DNA of 11,416 nt from Opitutaceae bacterium (GCA_031266495.1 JAISAX010000296.1:1-11416), one strand, 5' to 3'; positions 1 to 6,898 are shown, counted from the first letter of the stretch. Numbers and translations: made by a program. The notes: generated by a model from the letters alone, not told the origin.

Positions 1-4
1 TTCC

Positions 5-1504
5 ATGAGCGAAGCACCTCAAACACCTCGGCACGAAGACATCTCTCACGACCAGCACGCCGTTCGCCGCCAGAAACTCGCCGACCTGCGCGCCGCCGGC
101 CAGGACCCGTTCCTCGCCCGCTTCGAGCCTACCCACCTCTCCGCCGAAGCGCTCAAGGCTCACGTTGACGGCGAGGACAACACCGTCCCTGTCGCCGTCG
201 CCGGCCGCCTCGTCACCATCCGCATCCAGGGCGGCAGCGCCTTCGCCAAGATCCTCGACCAGCAGGGGCAGATCCAGCTCTACGTCCGCCGCGACGTCAT
301 CGGCGAGGCCGCCTACGCCGAATTCAAGAAGCTCGACCTCGGCGACTTCATCGGAGCCAAGGGCACGCTCTTCAGGACAAAGGCTGGCGAGATCACCGTC
401 CGCGCCGGCAACTACACGCTCGTCAGCAAAGCCCTTCGCCCGCTCCCCGAAAAATGGCACGGCCTCAGCGACGCCGAACAGGTTTACCGTCAGCGCTACC
501 TCGACCTGATCGTCAACCCCGAGTCGCGCGCCCGCCTCCAGCTCCGCTCGAAAATCGTCACGCACATCCGCCGCTTCCTCGAAGACCGCAACTTCCTCGA
601 AGTCGAGACGCCCGTCCTCCAGAACGTGGCCGGAGGCGCCGCCGCGCGCCCCTTCGGGACGCACCACAACGCGCTCGGCGTCGATTTCGTGCTGCGCATC
701 TCGCTCGAACTTTACCTGAAGCGCCTGCTCGTCGGCGGCTTTGACCGCGTATTCGAGATTGGCCGCGCCTTCCGCAACGAAGGCGTCTCCCGCCGCCACA
801 ACCCCGAGTTCACCATGCTCGAGGTGTATCAGGCTTACAGCGACTACCGCGGCATGATGACGCTCGTCCGCGACCTGTTCCGGTCGCTCTGCCGCGACGT
901 CCTCGGCACCTTCGAAATCAAACACGCCGCCAGCGGCGAAACGATCAGCTTTGCCGGCGAGTGGCGCGAGGTCCGCTACAAGGACCTCATTCGCGAAGCC
1001 ACCGGCGACCCCGACTGGTTCAGCCGCAGCAAGGAAGAAAAAATCGCGGGCGCCCAGAGGCTCGGCCTCTACGCCGACCCGAAATGGGAGGATTACGAGA
1101 TCACCAACGAAATCTTTTCCAAAAAAATCGAGCCTGCGCTCATCCAGCCCACCTTCGTCACCCACCTGCCGAAGGAACTCTGCCCGCTCGCCAAACTCAA
1201 CCCCGAGGACCCGTCCGTCATCGACGTGTTCGAGCTGACCATCGGCGGCATGGAGATCGCGCCCGCCTATTCCGAGCAAAACGATCCCGACGCGCAGCGC
1301 CGGATGTTCGAGGCGCAGGCCGGCGAGGATATCCAGAAAATCGATACCGATTTCCTTCTCGCGCTCGAACACGGCATGCCGCCCGCCGGCGGCATGGGCA
1401 TCGGCATCGACCGCCTCTGCATCCTCCTCACCGGAGCCGAAAGCATCCGCGACGTGATCCTCTTCCCGCAGTTGCGCCCTCCGGGCGCAACTGCGGGAAA
1501 TTAA
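5..1504 (+). CDS. lysS: Lysyl-tRNA synthetase, class II
   Basis: Charges tRNA-Lys with lysine using ATP in the cytoplasm. The 499-residue length is normal for bacterial class II LysRS. An N-terminal OB-fold anticodon-binding region spans about residues 60-150. The class II catalytic core follows: motif 1 around FLEDRNFLEVETPVLQ (191-206), motif 2 FRNEG...RHNPEFT (256-270) and motif 3 GMGIGIDRL (463-471). The PLAK (394-397) and EIAPAYSEQND (417-427) segments are also typical, though the usual family form has N where this has P420. The ATG at 5 is preceded only by TTCC within the window, so any upstream start or ribosome site cannot be seen. The protein should end after the conserved FPQLRP (487-492); seven more residues come from the second arm of a hairpin overlapping the stop. 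The permease and ATPase genes follow on the same strand, but a 215-bp gap makes co-transcription uncertain. Confidence 0.97.
   Translation: MSEAPQTPRHEDISHDQHAVRRQKLADLRAAGQDPFLARFEPTHLSAEALKAHVDGEDNTVPVAVAGRLVTIRIQGGSAFAKILDQQGQIQLYVRRDVIGEAAYAEFKKLDLGDFIGAKGTLFRTKAGEITVRAGNYTLVSKALRPLPEKWHGLSDAEQVYRQRYLDLIVNPESRARLQLRSKIVTHIRRFLEDRNFLEVETPVLQNVAGGAAARPFGTHHNALGVDFVLRISLELYLKRLLVGGFDRVFEIGRAFRNEGVSRRHNPEFTMLEVYQAYSDYRGMMTLVRDLFRSLCRDVLGTFEIKHAASGETISFAGEWREVRYKDLIREATGDPDWFSRSKEEKIAGAQRLGLYADPKWEDYEITNEIFSKKIEPALIQPTFVTHLPKELCPLAKLNPEDPSVIDVFELTIGGMEIAPAYSEQNDPDAQRRMFEAQAGEDIQKIDTDFLLALEHGMPPAGGMGIGIDRLCILLTGAESIRDVILFPQLRPPGATAGN
1463..1499 (+). terminator. 17-bp perfect hairpin formed from the last codons of lysS
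   Basis: The left arm (1463-1479) begins exactly at the codon for F487 and encodes the conserved FPQLRP ending. The right arm (1483-1499) is its perfect reverse complement, leaving a 3-nt loop (tcc). The stop codon sits at 1502-1504, just outside. A 17-bp GC-rich stem at a gene end could stop or stabilise transcripts. No U-tract follows (the next bases are AT-rich, aattaagaattaag), so it is not a textbook intrinsic terminator. The right arm adds PGATAGN to the protein. The structure is certain; the role is inferred. Confidence 0.6.
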
Positions 1505-1528
1505 GAATTAAGGGAGGTTCTGAAAATT

Positions 1529-1675
1529 GAACAGAAGGCAACGAAGAGAACGAAGAACAACCAGGGAAGCAGACGCCTCATTCTTGTTTAACTTAACTTA
1601 ATTAAATTAAATTAAATTAATTATCATTCATGACCTTCTTTGTTTTCCCTTCGTTCCCTTTGTTTCCTTCTGTTC
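1529..1675. repeat. 27-bp imperfect inverted repeat with AT-rich centre between lysS and the permease gene
   Basis: The arms at 1529-1555 and 1649-1675 pair over 27 positions with three mismatches, and two more A-T pairs extend outward to 1527 and 1677. Each arm is built of three 9-mers of similar sequence: gaaggcaac, gaagagaac, gaagaacaa on the left, and cttcgttcc, ctttgtttc, cttctgttc on the right. The 93-bp centre holds a tandem 5-mer, attaa repeated four times at 1601-1620. No coding sequence fits here. Possible roles are a transcript-end hairpin for lysS, an AT-rich promoter region for the permease gene, or a non-autonomous palindromic element. I recall similar aacagaagg-type sequences between genes of Verrucomicrobiota and Planctomycetes but cannot confirm this. 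Confidence 0.6.
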
Positions 1676-1719
1676 AAAAACGGATTTTTGGATCCACCCT
1701 TGATTCTTGATCAATTTCC

Positions 1720-2952
1720 ATGTCCTGGCCCATCTACCTTGCGATCAAGCAACTCTTTCCTGGCGGGCGCAAGGTGCCGCCGTTTTTCACGCTGATCTCG
1801 ATCCTCGGCGTGGCGCTCGGCGTCACGATCCTCATCATCTCGATGTCGGTCATGGGCGGGTTTGGTTATGAAATCCGCAAGATGGTCATCGACACCCAGG
1901 GCGAGGTGCAGGTCCGCGCCCGCAACGCCATCGCCGATCCGTCCGGCGCCATTGAAAACCTCCTGCGCGTGCCCGGCGTTGCCGCCGCCACGCCGTTCGC
2001 GCAAGGCATGGTCATGCTCGAATGCGAAGGCCGCCCCACCTTCCCCGCCATCCAGGGCATCGACCTCGACAAGGTCGAATCCGTCACCCCGTTGCGGAAA
2101 TTCATCCGCGCCGGCTCGTTCGACGCGCTCGACGACGACGCCATCATCCTCAGTTCCCAACTCGCCCGCACCCTCGGCGCGCACCTCGGCAGCAAGGTCG
2201 AAGTCTATTCCCCGCTCCTCCTCGAAAAGCTCAAGCGGGACGAAGTTTTCATGCCCCGAGAACTCCGCGTCGCCGGCATTTTCGAGATCGGCCACCAGCA
2301 ACTCGACAGCAGCACCGTCCTCGTGACCCTCCGGCTCATGCAGGACCTCTACGGCCTCGGCCCCGCCGCGCACGGTATCAACATAAAAACTACCGCCGGA
2401 GCCGATCCTTTCGACGTGGCCCGCGCCATCAACGCCACCCTCCCCTTCGACCAGCGCGCCGCCACCTGGATGGAGACCAACGACGACTTCCTCTTCGTCC
2501 TGCAAATGGAGAAGAGCATGATCTTTTTCCTGCTCCTGTTCATCGTGCTCGTGGCCAGCTTTTCCATCGCCTGCTCGCTCCTCACCACCGTGGTCCGCAA
2601 GACCCGCGAGATCGGCCTCCTCTGCGCCCTCGGCGCGCGTCCCGGCCAGGTCGCGCTCTGCTTCTGCCTGCAAGGCCTTGTCATCGGCGTTGCAGGCGCC
2701 GCCGCCGGCAACCTCCTCGGCTTCACCGCGCTTCACTATCGCAACGGTATTGTCAATTTCCTTACAAAAATCACCGGCGGCGAACAGGCCCTGCTCAACG
2801 CCTACCAGTTCAACAAACTCCCCTCGCACCTGCTCCTCTCCGACTACCTGATGATCATCACCGGCACGATCCTCATCTCGCTCCTCGCCGGCCTCCTCCC
2901 CGCCTGGCGTGCCGCCCGCCTCAAACCCGTCGACGCTCTCCGCAGTGAATGA
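1720..2952 (+). CDS. LolC/LolE-family lipoprotein-releasing ABC permease
   Basis: Predicted inner-membrane permease that, with a LolD-type ATPase, releases outer-membrane lipoproteins from the inner membrane to the carrier LolA. The 410-residue length suits the family. The visible layout is the LolC/E and FtsX plan: one N-terminal membrane segment (about 21-45), a large periplasmic domain (about 50-260), then three membrane segments (about 265-291, 311-336, 375-393). Family marks are RKTREIGLLCALGA (293-306), the coupling region meeting the ATPase, and the C-terminal LLPAWRAARLKPVDALR (392-408). The ATG at 1720 has no Shine-Dalgarno sequence, only pyrimidine-rich atttcc. An ATPase gene follows 161 bp downstream. 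Only one permease is present here, so it may act as a homodimer (LolF-like) or have a partner elsewhere. Another MacB/FtsX-like exporter role is possible. Confidence 0.9.
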   Translation: MSWPIYLAIKQLFPGGRKVPPFFTLISILGVALGVTILIISMSVMGGFGYEIRKMVIDTQGEVQVRARNAIADPSGAIENLLRVPGVAAATPFAQGMVMLECEGRPTFPAIQGIDLDKVESVTPLRKFIRAGSFDALDDDAIILSSQLARTLGAHLGSKVEVYSPLLLEKLKRDEVFMPRELRVAGIFEIGHQQLDSSTVLVTLRLMQDLYGLGPAAHGINIKTTAGADPFDVARAINATLPFDQRAATWMETNDDFLFVLQMEKSMIFFLLLFIVLVASFSIACSLLTTVVRKTREIGLLCALGARPGQVALCFCLQGLVIGVAGAAAGNLLGFTALHYRNGIVNFLTKITGGEQALLNAYQFNKLPSHLLLSDYLMIITGTILISLLAGLLPAWRAARLKPVDALRSE

Positions 2953-3113
2953 AAGCAAGAATCAAGAATTAAGAAAAACAAACCCATGCGAACAAGTGGC
3001 GGACATCCAAACATGATAACCCTTCCGATGACTCGTTGCTTTTCCCCAACAACGAATTTTCCGCCCGACGGCGAAGCCGCCCATTTTTAATTCTTAATTC
3101 TTAATTTTTTTCC
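2953..3113 (+). other. Permease-ATPase intergenic region with AT-rich inverted motifs and small hairpins
   Basis: No gene is seen here. An A-rich motif (2957-2977, containing aagaattaag) and its approximate reverse complement (3084-3110, containing ttaattcttaattcttaa) edge the gap. Between them are a 6-bp stem at 3033-3038/3050-3055 followed by attttcc, and a 4-bp GAA-loop hairpin at about 3069-3079 followed by a T-run. Either may attenuate transcription, but both are weak as terminators. No clear promoter can be picked out. Confidence 0.4.
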
Positions 3114-3788
3114 ATGCCGATCCTTGCCGCCACCGCGCTCGAAAAATCCTACCTCAGCGGGACCACCCGCCTGCCTGTCCTGCACGGCGTGGATCTCTCC
3201 GTCGCCGCCGGCGAGACGCTCTCCATTCGCGGCGAATCCGGCTCCGGCAAATCCACCCTCCTCAATCTCCTCGCCGCCCTCGACACGCCCGACGCCGGCA
3301 CGCTCACCTGGCAAACCGGCACACTTTATCCCCCCCCCCCCCCCCCTGCCCTTGCCGCGCGCCGCCGCGCCCGGTTTCTCGGCATCGTGTTCCAGTCCTT
3401 TTATCTCGTTCCCGAACTCGATGCGCGCGCCAACGTTCTCATGGCTGCCCGGATGCTCGGCTCACCCGCCGCCGTCGACCGCGCGCGCGCCGACGAACTC
3501 CTCGCCAAAGTCGGCCTCGCCGGACGCGCCCATCACCTGCCCGGACAACTCTCCGGTGGCGAACGCCAGCGCGTGGCCATTGCCCGCGCCCTCATGAACC
3601 GCCCCGCCCTGATCCTCGCCGACGAACCCACGGGCAACCTCGACGAAAAGACCGGCGACGCCGTCATCGACCTCCTTCTCGGCCTCTGCGACGCGACCCA
3701 AACCGCCCTCGTCCTCGTGACGCACAACCCCGCCCACGCCGCCCGCTGCCGCCGCGCCCTCTTTCTCCACGAAGGACGTTTCGCATAA
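3114..3788 (+). CDS. lolD: LolD-like ABC transporter ATP-binding protein
   Basis: Cytoplasmic ATPase expected to drive the neighbouring LolC/E-like permease. The 224-residue length is typical of LolD/MacB-type ATPases. Visible in order: Walker A GESGSGKST (40-48), Q-loop at Q94 (VFQ), signature LSGGERQR (146-153), Walker B LILADE (166-171, with D170 and E171), D-loop GNLDE (174-178) and H-loop H204 (LVTHN). The ATG at 3114 directly follows a T-rich stretch ending tttttcc, with no Shine-Dalgarno sequence. A run of 17 C lies at 3330-3346, encoding most of a Pro6 stretch (73-78) in the variable loop between Walker A and the Q-loop. Any length change not a multiple of three would destroy the protein downstream of Walker A. 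MacB-type ATPases are close relatives, so the Lol assignment rests on the permease beside it. Confidence 0.92.
   Translation: MPILAATALEKSYLSGTTRLPVLHGVDLSVAAGETLSIRGESGSGKSTLLNLLAALDTPDAGTLTWQTGTLYPPPPPPALAARRRARFLGIVFQSFYLVPELDARANVLMAARMLGSPAAVDRARADELLAKVGLAGRAHHLPGQLSGGERQRVAIARALMNRPALILADEPTGNLDEKTGDAVIDLLLGLCDATQTALVLVTHNPAHAARCRRALFLHEGRFA
3330..3346 (+). repeat. 17-C homopolymer inside the lolD-like coding sequence
   Basis: Seventeen consecutive C residues fall within codons 73-78 of the ATPase gene (CCC five times, then CCT). At the length given, the frame is intact. Tracts this long are slippage-prone in replication and in sequencing. Confidence 0.95.
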
Positions 3789-4277
3789 ACAAGCGAGCTG
3801 GCACGGACCGGCGCGGTCAGACCGTAGCTTATGATGCCTTCGGTGCCGTCGCCGCAACTGCCATAGCCGAAGCGACCGTGGGGGCGGATCGTGCCATCGG
3901 ACTGACTGGCAGCGACGCACCACCCAGACTTGCCTGCCGTTCTCCACACCGGGGTGCGCGTTGCTCGGCGTGAGCTTGGGGCAACGCTGCGCACCCACCC
4001 ATTCGTAGTCCCAAATCGTCACGTTGTATCCGAGCGGGGCCGACCAGTCGCCCGGCCGGTAGGGAGCTTAGGAACCGTAACTCCAACCGTTCGCGTCCTG
4101 CTCGTTTGAAAAATCGTCCTTGGAATCTGCCACGAGTGTGCTCGGCTGCTTTTTACCCGGGAGGCAGAGGGGCTGTCGTCAGAGCAGAGCCACGTAGTGT
4201 TTGCAGGCGCAGCAGGCCGCCGAGGCCCGAGGCATCATCACAACCGGCAACAAGAAACCCAAAAGCAGGCGATTCAT
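3789..4277 (-). pseudogene. Decayed secreted-protein gene (signal peptide plus remnant beta-rich domain)
   Basis: Reading down from ATG at 4275-4277 gives MNRLLLGFLLPVVMMPRASA, a good signal peptide. The same frame hits TGA at 4179-4181, resumes as STLVADSKDDFSNEQDANGW then SYGS, hits TAA at 4068-4070, and resumes again with a GYNVTIWDYEWVGAQRC segment, a HPGV segment and QVWVVRRCQS. A frameshift near 3902 continues as SDGTIRPHGRFGYGS and CGDGTEGIISYG. The order DF...GWSYG...HPG...VRR(W)S...G.I..G.FG...GDG fits a domain I recall from secreted verrucomicrobial and planctomycete proteins; its name and fold I cannot give. The 3' end is lost next to the ATPase gene. The two stops and the frameshift are read directly; the identity of the original protein is inferred. 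Chance antisense coding is unlikely given the composition and conserved-looking order. Confidence 0.55.
3806..3824 (+). terminator. Weak hairpin downstream of the ATPase gene
   Basis: The sequence gaccg-gcg-cggtc-a-gaccg offers two alternative 5-bp stems beginning 18 nt after the ATPase stop codon. There is no T-tract. It may be only GC-rich coincidence, since it also lies at the 3' end of the decayed minus-strand gene. Confidence 0.2.
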
Positions 4278-4391
4278 CAGGAAGAGGTTGCCGGCGCGCT
4301 GCCTTCCCCGGTTCACCTGGTCAACGGTCGCCTGCCGTCAGCCGTCCCGGCAGGACTTTACCTTTTCCCGCTCGCATGCCACCTTGCTCCC

Positions 4392-5261
4392 ATGTTCTCC
4401 TCCCCCCCGCTCCACACTGCCCGGGCCACGGCCTGCGCCGAACGTCGCGGCGAACGGATTTTCCGCAGCGCCTCCGCCCTCTCCGCCGTCAGCCAGGAGG
4501 ATGCCCGCCGCCTCGCCCGCGCGCTTGCCGAAACCCGCGCCCGCGCCGCCGCCGACGGCCTCACTCCGCCCGCACTCGACGGTGGGACCTATCCCTACCC
4601 CGAGCGCGTTCTCGTCGAGCCCGTCCTCCAGCGTCTCACCTTGCCCGGGCCCGGCTCCACGGCCGTCGAGCTGGCCCGCATCACGCGCAACAGCTACGAC
4701 GCCTCCGTTCTCAATGCCTGCCGGGTGATGTTCGTCGATGTGGACACCGTTCCCGATTCCAGCAACGCCGGCGACGAGGAAACCGTGCCGCAGGACGAGG
4801 CGCTCGACGCCCTCGTCGGCCTCACCGACCGCCAGCCCGATCTCGCCTTCCGCGTGTACGCCACCCGGGCCGGCCTGCGTTATCTCTGCATCAGCCGCCT
4901 CTTCGATCCGGTGTCCGACGACAGCCGCAGCCTCCTCGCCGGCCTGCGCGCCGACAAGCGCTACGCCACCCTCTGTCGCGTGCAGAAGTGTTACCGCGCC
5001 CGCCTCACGCCCAAATACTGGCGCTGCCTGTGGACGCCCCCCGCCCCCCCGCCGTCCGAAGCCCGCCCGCGCGGTTTTTTCGCCCGCCTGCTCCACGCCG
5101 CCTCCGCCCCGCGCCCGGTCACCGATCCGGCGCGTTTCGCCACCTGCCGTTACCTCGAAACCGTCGGCTCCCCGCCCCGCGTCCTTTCTCCGGAGATCGA
5201 CCTCGTCCTCCGCCACCACGACACCGTCACCGAAGCCGCCTCGGACAAGCCGCTGGCGTAG
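4392..5261 (+). CDS. Uncharacterised conserved-looking protein with VDVD and RVY.TRAGLRYL motifs
   Basis: A 289-residue soluble protein with no signal peptide or membrane segment; I do not recognise a named family. Features seen: a basic, alanine-rich N-terminal helix region (about 30-55), a hydrophobic strand RVMFVDVD ending in acidic D116 and D118, then RVYATRAGLRYL (154-165), CRVQKCYRARLTPKYWRC (195-212), a proline-rich linker (216-226) and a C-terminal tail with histidines (HH 275-276). I have an impression of similar hypothetical proteins in other bacteria with a Q-x-C/S-[FY]-RARLTPKPWR segment. The D-x-D strand followed by a VY.T.aGlR strand is faintly like primase-polymerase cores, a guess only. 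The frame stays open upstream to 4197, but the ATG at 4392 is preferred because upstream sequence belongs to the decayed gene. It stands alone, followed by a palindromic element. Confidence 0.75.
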   Translation: MFSSPPLHTARATACAERRGERIFRSASALSAVSQEDARRLARALAETRARAAADGLTPPALDGGTYPYPERVLVEPVLQRLTLPGPGSTAVELARITRNSYDASVLNACRVMFVDVDTVPDSSNAGDEETVPQDEALDALVGLTDRQPDLAFRVYATRAGLRYLCISRLFDPVSDDSRSLLAGLRADKRYATLCRVQKCYRARLTPKYWRCLWTPPAPPPSEARPRGFFARLLHAASAPRPVTDPARFATCRYLETVGSPPRVLSPEIDLVLRHHDTVTEAASDKPLA

Positions 5262-5314
5262 CCTGCATATTTTCCACGTTGCCGGATAATCATCACGGAA
5301 ACCGGCCAACCATT

Positions 5315-5329
5315 TAACATCTGATGTTA
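5315..5329. promoter_or_regulatory. Perfect 15-bp palindrome taacat-ctg-atgtta
   Basis: Six-base perfect arms with a 3-base spacer, 54 bp after the uncharacterised gene and 17 bp before the large palindromic element. It could be a protein-binding site or part of the transcript-end structure. No gene start lies close by, so a regulatory role is doubtful. Confidence 0.25.
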
Positions 5330-5345
5330 CGCACGCGAAATCATA

Positions 5346-5527
5346 AAATTATGCAGAGGGCACAGAGAAGGCACAGAGATTGGGGAGGCCCGAACGACTT
5401 TGTCGTGTGTTCATTCAATCAATTTTGTCTCGAAGAGATAAAAATCCTTTTTTTATCAATGAACCTCCATTTCTGCCGGACGGGCCTCCCCGAACTCTGT
5501 GCCTTCTCTGTGCCCTCTGCGTAACTT
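5346..5527. repeat. Nested palindromic element with 40-bp arms between convergent genes
   Basis: The outer arms 5353-5392 and 5481-5520 are reverse complements over 40 bp with two mismatches. They read gcagagggcacagagaagg and onward, with a roughly 10-11-base internal period. Pairing continues patchily outward to 5346/5527. Inside the 88-bp centre are two further nested stems, 5409-5415/5458-5464 (gttcatt) and 5437-5444/5450-5457 (gataaaaa), so the whole element can fold as one long hairpin. It fills the gap between two genes that converge, where a bidirectional terminator would be expected. No transposase is present. I recall sequences like ctctgtgccttctctg between genes in diverse environmental bacteria, unverified. 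A MITE-like origin and a terminator role are both possible. Confidence 0.8.
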
Positions 5528-5530
5528 CAG

Positions 5531-6862
5531 TTACTCCGGCAACCCCGGCACCAGATCCGCCAGCCGCACCGGCAGGCCGGTCGCCAGCGAGCGGTTGCCC
5601 GCCGCGCCGCAGAGCACCGAATACAGACCATCGCGCACGCCCGCGGCGCGGCCCAGCGGGTCGGGCTCCGCGCCCGGCTCGAAAACATCGCGCAACATCC
5701 GCGCATCGCCGCCACCGTGACCGCCTTCGCCGGTTTCCGGAATATGGATACGCACCGGCGGTTCCCGGTGCGGACGCAACAACAACGTCACCGGCTCCGA
5801 CACCGCCGCCTCGCCGCCCTCCCCCGCGCCGATCTTCAGGTTGCGGACGAGGTTGTGGTCCTTCTCCGAACCGCTCGTGTACGCTTTTTCAACTACCTCG
5901 TATTCGAGGCGGCCCTTCGTGCCGTTGAACGACACCCGGTAGCCTTCCCACGGCGAGTAGGCCGTCAGGTGATACGTCATCACCGCGCGATTCCGGTACG
6001 AGACCAGCACGCCCATGTCGTCCTCGATCGAGATACCGTCGGTGAAGACGTTGCGGTCGCGCACGTAGCCATCGGCCGGCTCGGCGTCGAGGTAGAGCGC
6101 CTTCAGCCTCGGCTCGGAACGCAGGTCGATGGCGAACGGATCGGACGCCGGATCGGCCAGGTCCCTCGCCCGCTCGTAAAACACCGTCTGGCCACGCGAT
6201 TCCGCATTCTCGCGTCCGTAGAAACGCAGGCCGCCCATCGCGAACACCGTCTCCGGCACCGTGCCCAGCCACCAGTTCACCAGATCGAAATGGTGCGTGG
6301 CCTTGTGCACCAGCAAGCCGCCGCTGTTGCGCTTGTCGCGGTGCCAGCGGCGGAAATAGTCGGCGCCGTGTCTGGTATCGAGCATCCATTCGAAATGCAC
6401 CGAAAGCACATCGCCGATGGCGCCGGCGGCGAGCAGTTCGCGGACCTTGCTGTTGCGCGGGGCGTAGCGGTAGTTGAATGTCACCCGCAGGTCGCGGCCG
6501 GTCGCGGCCATCGTGCGCAGGATTTGCGCGCACCTGTCGGCGTCGATCGTCATCGGCTTTTCCGAAATCACGTCGCAACCGGCCTCCATCGCCGCGCAAA
6601 TGTAGTGATGGTGCGTGCGGTCCATCGAGGTGACGATCACGCGGTCGATCCGCTCCTCCCGGATCATCCGCGCAAAATCACCCGGCGCATAAACCGGAAG
6701 TTTTTTCGGCAGATCGGCCTGCCAGGCGGCGGCGCGCAGCGGATTGATGTCGCAGAGGGCGACCAGCCTGCCCTGCGCGGCATGAGGGCCGGCGAGCGCA
6801 TCGCGAAACATGAAGGCGCGGGACCCGGTCCCGACGAGAGCATAACGGAAAGGAGTGGTCAT
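5531..6862 (-). CDS. Gfo/Idh/MocA-family NAD(P)-dependent oxidoreductase
   Basis: Probably oxidises or reduces a sugar, sugar acid or cyclitol; the substrate cannot be told from sequence. The 443-residue product opens with a Rossmann fold: YALVGTGSRA (7-16, glycines G11 and G13), then LVALCDIN (33-40), whose acidic D38 would contact the cofactor ribose. The family EKP motif lies at 101-103, with K102 as the expected catalytic or cofactor-contacting residue. NYRYAPRNSKVRELL (130-144) begins the C-terminal alpha/beta domain, and HKATHHFDLVNWW (186-198) carries the family's histidine and aspartate candidates H190, H191, D193. No signal peptide is seen, so it should be cytoplasmic. ATG at 6862 is chosen because the Rossmann strand begins right after it; the frame stays open to 7858, but that stretch is antisense to the regulator gene. 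It is divergent from an AraC-family regulator. Confidence 0.93.
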   Translation of the reverse strand: MTTPFRYALVGTGSRAFMFRDALAGPHAAQGRLVALCDINPLRAAAWQADLPKKLPVYAPGDFARMIREERIDRVIVTSMDRTHHHYICAAMEAGCDVISEKPMTIDADRCAQILRTMAATGRDLRVTFNYRYAPRNSKVRELLAAGAIGDVLSVHFEWMLDTRHGADYFRRWHRDKRNSGGLLVHKATHHFDLVNWWLGTVPETVFAMGGLRFYGRENAESRGQTVFYERARDLADPASDPFAIDLRSEPRLKALYLDAEPADGYVRDRNVFTDGISIEDDMGVLVSYRNRAVMTYHLTAYSPWEGYRVSFNGTKGRLEYEVVEKAYTSGSEKDHNLVRNLKIGAGEGGEAAVSEPVTLLLRPHREPPVRIHIPETGEGGHGGGDARMLRDVFEPGAEPDPLGRAAGVRDGLYSVLCGAAGNRSLATGLPVRLADLVPGLPE

Positions 6863-6883
6863 AACAGACCGGCAGGCTACCAC

Positions 6884-6898
6884 ACCCGCGCCGCGGGT
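6884..6898. promoter_or_regulatory. Perfect palindrome acccgcg-c-cgcgggt, candidate operator
   Basis: Seven-base perfect arms with a 1-base centre, 22 bp upstream of the oxidoreductase start. It lies in the 99-bp divergent gap shared with an AraC-family regulator, a common place for operators. GC-rich palindromes arise easily in GC-rich DNA, so confidence is limited. Confidence 0.35.

Noticed and set aside
1711..2958. A 415-residue minus-strand open frame across the permease gene
   Set aside because: It is the antisense shadow of a clear LolC/E-like gene. Its E/G/D-rich, low-complexity composition has no family features.
4106..5317. A 403-residue plus-strand frame overlapping the uncharacterised gene
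   Set aside because: It is Arg/Pro-rich, as expected of a wrong frame in GC-rich DNA. The 4392-5261 frame has balanced composition and ordered motifs.
5353..5520. CRISPR array suspected from the repeated cagaga units
   Set aside because: The units are inverted and about 10-11 bases apart, with no direct repeats separated by unique spacers and no cas genes.
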